The notes beneath the pieces are model-generated. The model saw only the letters and a program-made list of their open reading frames with translations, did not search any database and had not been told where the DNA came from. A program made the position numbers and the translations under genes. A stretch of 48,711 bases of DNA from an uncultured Actinobacillus sp. (GTDB lineage Bacteria; Pseudomonadota; Gammaproteobacteria; Enterobacterales; Pasteurellaceae), in the NCBI RefSeq assembly GCF_945915845.1, contig NZ_CAMEFX010000013.1:1-48711 (forward strand). The letters are read 5' to 3'. Position 1 is the stretch's first letter. Every line of letters starts with the position of its first letter. This document shows positions 43,201 to 48,711 of this stretch, piece by piece.

Positions 43201-46200
43201 ACGGCGAAACCAAATTCAGCATTGAAATTGGCGAAAATGCCGGCGAAATTAACGTAGGCGATCCGATTCGTATCGTGGCGAAAGCACCGGGTAAAGATGT
43301 GAGCGATCCTTACAATACGACTGTGCCAAATGATATTACTTTCGTAGATCAACAAAAACCGCAGGATGAACCTGTCGTTAAACCTCATGAGGCGAAAGGT
43401 GACGGTAGTGTCACCATTAGCGTACCGGAAAATCCGACAGAACCGTTTGTTAACGGCGATAAATTAATTGTGGAATATACCGATGAAGACGGCACACCAC
43501 ATACTGCCACTTTAACCTACAACGGGGTAGGCGGTTGGAAATCGGATGATCCAAATGTGCCTTCTATTCCAAAAGGACAGTTTAGCACCACTATTGCGGA
43601 AGAACATTTGCAAGATAACGCTGAAGTCAGCGCGAAGTTCAAAGATGTCGCCTCAAATGAATCTGATGAAAGCAGTGAGACAGCAGGTTATGACGAAATC
43701 ACGCCAACGCCAACCGTTGAGAGCGTGACTGGAACCGATACGGATAACGATGGCAATCCTGAAACGGTTGTCATCAAAGGTAAATTGTTAGACGGCGACA
43801 AACCGCTTGCTAATGTTCCAATCACTGTTACCTTAGAAGACGGCACGGTGTTAGGTGCAACCGATTCGCTCATTCTCACTAACGAGAAAGGCGAATATGA
43901 AGTGACCTTAACAGAAGGTCAAAACAACGTTCCAAGCCCGCTTAACAAAGGTACAACATTTAAGGTGCGTGCAGAACAAGAGGGCAAAAAAGATCCTAGC
44001 GACGATAAAGTCGTCCAAGCACCGGCAGTCACCATCTTAAAAGACGAGATTACCGTAAAAGGCATTGACTTAGACGACCATTCTAACTCAAGCCCGGAAC
44101 AATTCAGCATTTCCGGTACGTCAGAAAAAGGTGCGACAGTTTCGGCTTATATTACGGTGAACGACAAGGAAGTGAAAATTGGTGAGTTTGTGGTGGAGGC
44201 TGATGATGGTAAATTTACCTTCAAAACCACCGCACTTTCTGATTTAAATTTAGGTGATTTCAAATATAGCGTCAAAGACAAACCAGACGATACCAAAACG
44301 CCAACAGCGATCACCTTAAAAGCAGAAAAAGCGGATCAATCGCCAAGCCCTGTGCGCACCACAGAAGCGAAACGAGTCGACCAAGGAACCGGTTCGGACA
44401 GTGACGCAGCATTAAAAGCGGAAACTTTCCCGAATGATACTCAAGCGATTGATGACAAAACAACAGCAAAAGTGACCGCACTTCCGAATGGGTTTGGTGG
44501 CGCACGTATTGAGTTACCAAATGCCACGGATGAAACTTTCCTTGAAGTCACGGTAAGTTATCCGAAGAAAGACGGTTTGGCGGGTACAAATGACAATGTC
44601 ACCTTAACTTGGGACGGCAACACTTGGACATCGATCGATCCGAACGTAATCCCAACGCCAACGGAAAAAGACGGCAAATTTATCGCTTATCTCGCACCGG
44701 ATAAAGTGAACGAAGGCACGGACGGCAATAAAAATAGCGTTACGGTGGTGACACGCGACTACGCAGGAAACAAATCCGCAGAACAAAAAGCGGAATTGAA
44801 CAAACCGGCTACCGATGCGATTACTGATCAAGATCGTACGGATCCACCAACTTTAGTGGCAGGTTCGGAGAACAACGCAGGTGATTTAGTCGCCACACCG
44901 GGCGCGGATAACGACAAATTGGAATTGAAATTTGTGGATGACAAAGGTAAACCGCAAACTCTCACCATTGTGAAAGATCCGATTGCCGGCGAATGGAAAA
45001 TCGAGGGCGAAAACCCAACCGGGGCAACCCTAGATAAAACCACGGGTACGATTACTGTTCCGGCTAATAAAGTCGAAGATCGCTCAGAGGCGGAAGCAAT
45101 TGGTCACAAAGGCGACAAACCGTCAACAGATAAATTTAATGATGCTAACGGTCTTTCAAGAGAAGTTCATGTAACAGTTAGAGCTAATGCGGACGATGCA
45201 ACGCCGAATGAAGCAGACGCGCCAACGGTAACCGGCTATAAAGATGTACTAGAGGGCGGTGAGAACTATCAACTTAAAGGCGGTGCTACTGTCAAAGTGG
45301 GCGGCGATAATGTTGAAGTGATCATCAACGCCAAAGGCTATGTGGAAGAGATGAAAGGTGCGGACGGTGCTTATCATACTTCCGGCTTAACTGTTGCGCC
45401 TGTGACTAATGAGACCGACCCACAAGCAACGTCTAAAGTCACCGAAAAAGACATTGTGATCCGTGCGCAAAAAGATCCGGCTACAGGCGAATGGACATTA
45501 CAAGGCGCGACAAAAGACGAGTTCACCAAAGCACAAACGCTTACGGAAGAGGAGAAAACAGGTCTATCTGATGAAGAGCAAGCGGTGAAATTAGCGGAGA
45601 AAAAAGCGAGCATTTGGAATGAAATCCCAAGTGATATTGCGACTGTGGATAAAGACGGCAATATCACCTTAAAACCAAATGCCTTAGTGGATAATTCCGC
45701 GGTTAGCGCGAAAGGTTACAACGCGAAACATAAAGAATCGAGCGAAGCCAAAGTGGATGACATCGGGGCAGAGCCGAGAGGTAAAGACGTGGATGCGGAT
45801 GAACCGGAAATACCACAAACCAATCGTGATGGTTCAATGTCTATCACCCCGGGGGCAGATAACCACAAGGTGAAAGTGACTTATACCAAGGACGGTCAAA
45901 CGAAAACCTTAGAGATTGAGAAAGACACTACGGGCACGGACGGTCAAGTAGAGTGGAAAGTCAAAGACGGCGCTGCTTTACCTGAGAATGTCACCTTGGA
46001 TAAATCAACGGGTAAATTACACTTCCCGAAAGGCACCGTGGATGTGAACACGGAGATGACGGCGGTTGGTACTAATAATGACGGTTACGAGAGTGATACG
46101 GTTAGCAAGCCGGTATTAAAAGACCCAACGCCATTTGCCGATGCGCCGCAAGCGGTGGTAGATGGCGATAAAGTGGTCGTTACACCGGGGGCGGATTCGG

Positions 46201-48711
46201 AAAAAGTGAAAATTACCGGTACAACCAATGATCCGGTCACCATTGTCAAAGGGGATAATGGCGAATGGAAATGGGAAAACGGCACGGAACCTAATGGTTT
46301 CAAACTTGATCCGAAAACAGGTAAAGTCACCATTAACAACGACAAGATCGGTCAAGACGGTATTGTTGCTAAGGCGACGGATGGTTATGAGCCAACGCCA
46401 AAAACTGCAGAATCCAATAACGGCAAACCGGTGAAACCGTTTGTGAAAGACGATACAGCAGGCTCCACGGAACCCCCAGAGCTTACACCGATTCAAGATG
46501 GTGAAAAACAAGGCGCGATGACGGTGAAACCGAAAGGTGACCATGTTGAAGTGAAAGTGACTTACACGGATGAACAAGGCAACAACGGTAGCATTACTGC
46601 CGTGCGCGATCCGCAAACAGGTAAATGGAGCTTGGCGCCAACGGTGAAAACCGAAGAGAAAAACGGGGAAATGGTTACCACTAAAGAACCTGTTCCACCA
46701 AGCAGAGCAGTTATCGACAAAGTTACCGGTGAAATCACGTTAATGGCGGATGAGTTGAGTGATGGCAAGGAAGTGAAAGCCGTTGGTAAGGATGTGAATG
46801 GTAATACGAAAGAGGGCGTGGCGAACGCGGCAACGGATCCTGACAACAAACCATTACCAGAGGAAGAACAACCGCAAGATAACCCAATTGTGATTCCAAC
46901 ACCGACACCGGAAACACCGACATTATTTGAAAACCGCGGTGCGGGTGAAGTGAAAATCACCGCAGGAAAAGGCGTGGACTACATTAGTTTCAATGTGGAA
47001 TTGGATGTTCGTGAAGAAGGTACCAACCAAACTCAACATGGTGCATTTGTAAACTATGTTTTAGTGAAAAATGACGAAGACCAATGGGAACAATATGTTT
47101 ACCGCATTGTTGATAAAAATAACAACGGTAGTATTGATGAGAATGAAGGTGATGACTTCGTAGATATTACCAACGCGGCAAGTACCTTAAAAATCGATAT
47201 GTCACAAAGTACAGACGGTGTCTTTACCTTGAAAAACGGCACTGTTGGTGCGCCTGATGGTCACAACCCTAATGCTACCTATATTAGCCGTTTGGCAGCG
47301 ACTGCAGGTGATAAAGTAACGCCTAATGGTAAACAAGGTAAGATCTTTGGCATTATGATTGGTCGTGAAGGTGAAGAATTTATTGATTTACCGAACGACA
47401 ATACCTCAGATAAACGATTAGTGGTGTTGAGTGATAAGGGCAGCATTGATGATTTTGATATTGTGACGACAAATAGTGATGGCACAGGGGCAAGTAATGC
47501 ACCGCTTTATCATCATGTGTTGTCAAACGGTTCGGATTTAACTTCACCGGTAATTACTGTGGGTAAAAATGCGGATAATAAAACAACATTAAAAATCAAG
47601 TTCGATCCTGATACTTATGCAATGAGTTTTGCAAGTACGGTTTATGATTCGTCATATGCACCAACTTATCTGGATTATCCAGGATTCAACTTGTATCGTG
47701 ATGCCGGAATTTGGAAAAATAGTAATTCGATTTCAAAACAGATAACCCAAGTGGATCCGAATGACAATAATGTTGTGCTTATTCAACCAACAGATAATCT
47801 CCATTTTTATTATGATCATGAGGCGAATAATGCTTATCGTTGGTTGACAGCGGTTAAATATGGAGCTAAGGATACCGAAGGATTAACTTTAGGCGATTTC
47901 TTCCCGATTGATGCTAGTGGTAATGGCAATAAAGCGATTGGTTTACCAAACATAGATCTTTCTAAAGCCACTGATGGCTTAACGCCGGGACAACCTAGAC
48001 CGCCTCAACCAGTTGAGCCGACAGATAACGCAGAAAAAGTGGATAAGCCAACAGCGGAAGTTGACCAAGCTCATCAAGGCGGCGTAAAAGTTAAACCTGC
48101 TCAAAATAACAGCGGTAGTAAATATCGTGTGGATTATCTGGATGAAACAACCGGTGAGCCAAAAGTTATCAATGTTAAGAAAGAGGGGGGTAAATGGAAA
48201 TTTGATCCAGATGGCTCAACAGGCAGTATTGATAATGCCAAAATTAAACTTGATGAAAACACAGGTGAATTAACCTTTGCCCCTGAGGCGGTTGCTGATG
48301 GTGGTATTGTCACTATTACGGTATTCGATAGCCAAGATAGACCTCGTGTGAACAATTCAGTTGTGGCATTAGATGAACCATTACCAAATGTGACCATCGA
48401 GCAAGATAGCACACAAACTAATATTGGTGGTGTGGTCAGTAAAGTGATTTCAGGTACAAATAAATTTGAAGTTCGCTTCACAGACGAAGGCCGTAACAAC
48501 ACTTCAACCTTGCCGAAAGATCACGTATTGGTTTACGAGAAAAAAGGCGGTAAGTGGGAATTGGTGAGTGTTGACGGCGATAGTAGTAACAAGAAAATCA
48601 AAATTAACGGCGAAGAGAAAGATCTTTCTCAAGCCGATAATGAGACGATCAAGTTAGATGCCAACACGGGACAAGTCACCTTTGACAAAGACGCCATTGG
48701 CGATAAAACCA
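37218..48711 (+). CDS. Giant repetitive type I-secreted adhesin (BapA/Lap type), 3' end outside window
   Basis: The frame is open from ATG 37218 to the window end, 3831 codons, without a stop. Residues 1-135 form the BapA-like N-terminal prefix (begins MQMNINYHYAKGTV), followed by a hydrophobic and Gly-rich stretch, GGIAAGLGLVGLVAGGGG (about residues 139-156). The rest is a chain of Ig-like units rich in Asp, Lys, Pro, Gly and Thr with recurring phrases such as VTIPSDKV, DLAGNTS and AIDTDSVANNNPE. Four EF-hand-type calcium loops are seen. By eye I found no Cys. Such proteins are exported by type I secretion and mediate biofilm or host binding. RTX repeats and the export signal are expected beyond the window. 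GGGGA precedes the start. Uptake signals are sparse, four inverted and one direct in 11.5 kb. Confidence 0.92.
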   Translation, partial: MQMNINYHYAKGTVTKHTIDTAGNKTTILDAPKQAAWIEFIDAKSGISPQKIITKRQGDDLLVYFDEKETEPDLIIKNYYANDELPPILGVDSQGAYHAYVAELAQPELALDKLASGVTSAQILSSEAYNMAAFPWWHVGGIAAGLGLVGLVAGGGGSGGSNSSAKPEKVVFDNNKEPGDGSVSFDLPDIPNDIVRVEITYTPSDSNTPVVAVIEKDPTTGKYISRDPNVKVDPESGKVTIAEEHIQDGTEVSVVVTNDKGMSSDPATTTAGKDYADDTQLEQPIIKELTDKSDRADNNPEELIVEGKTEPLAEVTIKDKNGNVVGKGKADANGDYRIPVVERDKGDNDINSGDELTVIAKADGKNPTETKVTVPNAEDNGVTIKHTGDSVGPENPPVINKDPDTGKTTISFPDDNGDTKEVEIDYTPKGGDSTTPDHINVEKDKDGNVNVEYKPGDNEFPINIDRTSNPDGGSETGVTFTPENQDKPIKIEVEKDKGGNTTTNVELTPEGQDKPINIEVKKDEEGNTVVEVKDQDGNVIGGKEKLPDNVKVDDNGKVEIDTDGNKNTPDTVIDADGTISVPPGVTVKPDGNVEIDTDKNPDTKPIVIDPEGNVTIPDGATEPGTNIDATGKDLAGNPSDTNGVVSTEPANPNPNGGTPLPPTLTAKEDGSVTVTLPTADKDGTPVKDGDKVVLTFDKEPAAGTTTAQGEKVTVTLVKDGDTWKVYPATTPADLVTVNNDGTVTIPETSVADASVVTAYSQGKDDRADQKSATVQVTVLPDDVTALNINSIHLSSHNDASPAKLDDITEFTLTGYAGSTDPSAKVQVKFGDKVIGEGVADENGGFALIFREPEGVTINAHDKLTIVATAPTKKPSTAQEKEVPEIVKDSTGYKNDEIAPESPSVTVGKDGDNQVKITPKDPQPGDKIQISVVDNEGNTQEIIVNVDKDGNLVPDTNNPTAPAVTIKDGVIELDRTQIKDNTNIVVTEKDIAGNTSEPAIKNSGFDEVTANPTIDEIVAHDTDLQADKNPETFTISGTAPAGSKVIARDEQGNVIGETTANADGKYQIEATEKNGVDINAGSKIYVTAQEVDGDGKPTKGESAVPAVGDVGVATTHENDKQPPQPADILDPKDNGDIDINLPEDAKPGDKATISVGKDTNGNDKLDPDEVKDSVTLEKGEDGKWKPIDGNKDLVKPTEDDNVVTIPSDKVPNDSVVNVETEDLAGNKTTTEDKIDNKLPQTAMPTDIRVTAKDEDNPADGEPDSMTVTGKAEPNSIITVKLNGKEYTGQADDKGDFSLKVAAEDLKVGDSFEVKAQAPNKTPSEPVTTGADGKGLTVPNATEFADNVDPNKAEIGDKTDDGDIPVKLDKNAQPGDRYTIHVGKDTDGNGKLDPNEIIDSVTLEKQEDGSWKPVSGNEDLVKKPIENNTALIPSDKVEDGDKVKVVGKDNAGNTSEVEKTVGDNTPAVTPTEKTTAPVIDEIKAIDTDSVANNNPEKVIVKGSTDEPNTEIVIKDGEGNIIGQGKSSDKPNEQGKYPFEIEATELTGKDLTTGENLTVTGKADGKSESDAAKMKDGTDTKVPPVENNHEGHPNDTQNPEAPTVLQKEGTDDAEVFLPKDAVTGDQVLISKDVNKDGDIDDNETTVIEKGADGNWTIKDNNDPLNIGNGNIDNNNGKVTVPAETGDKIIADSKDLAGNTSGDSVTILPVKEKSTAPTDIEITAIDSSNPADSNAEVIKVKGKVPNAADGTKVIVYGPNGEILGEGTVQGGQGEFEFSVPNTTKLKQGDALEIKALEKDKEVSDAGTGKDGNNTVLGEIPRTAEGHPNDPTGPSAPELVNVPKSGAVAVILPKDANPGDKVEVKFTDEKDQEQTVTLTKQADGSWTSDKEDVIPSVKDNLSQPQVVIPENTLKDGKEVTAKSIDGFVDGAEKAAEPVTAGEDAKTNTPAPEEVKITPIDKDAQADGNIDAIRVEGTAEPDSLVVIYQGDKEIGRKQLENGETKFSIEIGENAGEINVGDPIRIVAKAPGKDVSDPYNTTVPNDITFVDQQKPQDEPVVKPHEAKGDGSVTISVPENPTEPFVNGDKLIVEYTDEDGTPHTATLTYNGVGGWKSDDPNVPSIPKGQFSTTIAEEHLQDNAEVSAKFKDVASNESDESSETAGYDEITPTPTVESVTGTDTDNDGNPETVVIKGKLLDGDKPLANVPITVTLEDGTVLGATDSLILTNEKGEYEVTLTEGQNNVPSPLNKGTTFKVRAEQEGKKDPSDDKVVQAPAVTILKDEITVKGIDLDDHSNSSPEQFSISGTSEKGATVSAYITVNDKEVKIGEFVVEADDGKFTFKTTALSDLNLGDFKYSVKDKPDDTKTPTAITLKAEKADQSPSPVRTTEAKRVDQGTGSDSDAALKAETFPNDTQAIDDKTTAKVTALPNGFGGARIELPNATDETFLEVTVSYPKKDGLAGTNDNVTLTWDGNTWTSIDPNVIPTPTEKDGKFIAYLAPDKVNEGTDGNKNSVTVVTRDYAGNKSAEQKAELNKPATDAITDQDRTDPPTLVAGSENNAGDLVATPGADNDKLELKFVDDKGKPQTLTIVKDPIAGEWKIEGENPTGATLDKTTGTITVPANKVEDRSEAEAIGHKGDKPSTDKFNDANGLSREVHVTVRANADDATPNEADAPTVTGYKDVLEGGENYQLKGGATVKVGGDNVEVIINAKGYVEEMKGADGAYHTSGLTVAPVTNETDPQATSKVTEKDIVIRAQKDPATGEWTLQGATKDEFTKAQTLTEEEKTGLSDEEQAVKLAEKKASIWNEIPSDIATVDKDGNITLKPNALVDNSAVSAKGYNAKHKESSEAKVDDIGAEPRGKDVDADEPEIPQTNRDGSMSITPGADNHKVKVTYTKDGQTKTLEIEKDTTGTDGQVEWKVKDGAALPENVTLDKSTGKLHFPKGTVDVNTEMTAVGTNNDGYESDTVSKPVLKDPTPFADAPQAVVDGDKVVVTPGADSEKVKITGTTNDPVTIVKGDNGEWKWENGTEPNGFKLDPKTGKVTINNDKIGQDGIVAKATDGYEPTPKTAESNNGKPVKPFVKDDTAGSTEPPELTPIQDGEKQGAMTVKPKGDHVEVKVTYTDEQGNNGSITAVRDPQTGKWSLAPTVKTEEKNGEMVTTKEPVPPSRAVIDKVTGEITLMADELSDGKEVKAVGKDVNGNTKEGVANAATDPDNKPLPEEEQPQDNPIVIPTPTPETPTLFENRGAGEVKITAGKGVDYISFNVELDVREEGTNQTQHGAFVNYVLVKNDEDQWEQYVYRIVDKNNNGSIDENEGDDFVDITNAASTLKIDMSQSTDGVFTLKNGTVGAPDGHNPNATYISRLAATAGDKVTPNGKQGKIFGIMIGREGEEFIDLPNDNTSDKRLVVLSDKGSIDDFDIVTTNSDGTGASNAPLYHHVLSNGSDLTSPVITVGKNADNKTTLKIKFDPDTYAMSFASTVYDSSYAPTYLDYPGFNLYRDAGIWKNSNSISKQITQVDPNDNNVVLIQPTDNLHFYYDHEANNAYRWLTAVKYGAKDTEGLTLGDFFPIDASGNGNKAIGLPNIDLSKATDGLTPGQPRPPQPVEPTDNAEKVDKPTAEVDQAHQGGVKVKPAQNNSGSKYRVDYLDETTGEPKVINVKKEGGKWKFDPDGSTGSIDNAKIKLDENTGELTFAPEAVADGGIVTITVFDSQDRPRVNNSVVALDEPLPNVTIEQDSTQTNIGGVVSKVISGTNKFEVRFTDEGRNNTSTLPKDHVLVYEKKGGKWELVSVDGDSSNKKIKINGEEKDLSQADNETIKLDANTGQVTFDKDAIGDKT
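40609..42320 (+). repeat. Tandem Ig-like repeat units with calcium loops
   Basis: Three successive units share a plan. A domain starting NGDI-xLP-DAxPGD carries a loop, DTNGNDKLDPDE (codons at 40686-40721), DTDGNGKLDPNE (41364-41399) or DVNKDGDIDDNE (42102-42137), then SVTLEK-EDG-WKP, IPSDKV and AGNTS. A second domain starting AxDTD-NNPE follows. The first two units are most alike at protein level but clearly diverged in DNA, so they are old duplications. A fourth loop, DKNNNGSIDENE, is at 47112-47147. Confidence 0.8.

Noticed and set aside
37588-48502. Many minus-strand open frames opposite the adhesin
   Set aside because: They are shadows of a 3831-codon plus-strand frame with biased codons. 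They are rich in Ser, Leu, Val and Pro in a periodic way, lack ribosome sites, and change wherever the adhesin repeats change.

Overview
The window is chromosomal DNA of a Pasteurellaceae bacterium, most likely from the Haemophilus/Aggregatibacter branch. Two things show this. The 9-base Hin-type DNA uptake signal AAGTGCGGT (or ACCGCACTT) occurs about thirty times. The gene order comN-comO-comP-comQ-recC is the one known from H. influenzae. The species cannot be fixed from the sequence alone.

Layout. Positions 1-51 are the 3' end of a tRNA-Lys. Positions 300-5934 hold a competence pseudopilin operon running into recC, with a CRP-like site upstream. Positions 5988-12027 are housekeeping genes: mltA, tcdA, znuA with a Fur/Zur-like operator, and the envelope pair ydbH-ynbE. 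Positions 12111-25010 are a complete type III-A CRISPR-Cas locus: cas10, csm2, csm3, csm4, csm5, cas6, then csx16, a Card1/Can2-like CARF nuclease and an NE0113-family CARF protein. A separate adaptation cluster (a possible 45-codon gene, cas2, cas1, a second cas2) and an array of ten 37-nt repeats with nine spacers follow. An RHH/GNAT toxin-antitoxin pair sits at the trailer end (25152-25882).

Positions 26066-28542 carry cmoB and putP on the minus strand. Positions about 28691-30206 are an IS200/IS605-type element with an intact tnpB, a tnpA reduced to 40 codons, hairpin ends and a probable omega RNA. It abuts the ribosome binding site of rng (RNase G). A solitary hairpin resembling the right end of that element lies just after rng. 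From 31766 to the end there is a type I secretion operon (TolC-like protein, ABC transporter and membrane fusion protein, minus strand). It diverges from a giant BapA/Lap-type adhesin (plus strand, open from 37218 beyond the window, at least 3831 codons). Their shared 650-bp region has a perfect CRP site, a run of 16 T and several palindromes.

How it works together (inference from families). The Csm complex, guided by Cas6-processed crRNA, would recognise phage or plasmid RNA. The Cas10 GGDD palm would make cyclic oligoadenylate, which would switch on the Card1-like nuclease; Csx16, and perhaps the NE0113-family protein, would sense or remove the messenger. The secretion operon most likely exports the adhesin. 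The most unusual points are the cas2-cas1-cas2 arrangement with the small overlapping reading frame, the three-protein cyclic-oligoadenylate module, the TnpB element whose guide would cover the start of rng, and the homopolymer between a CRP site and the adhesin promoter.
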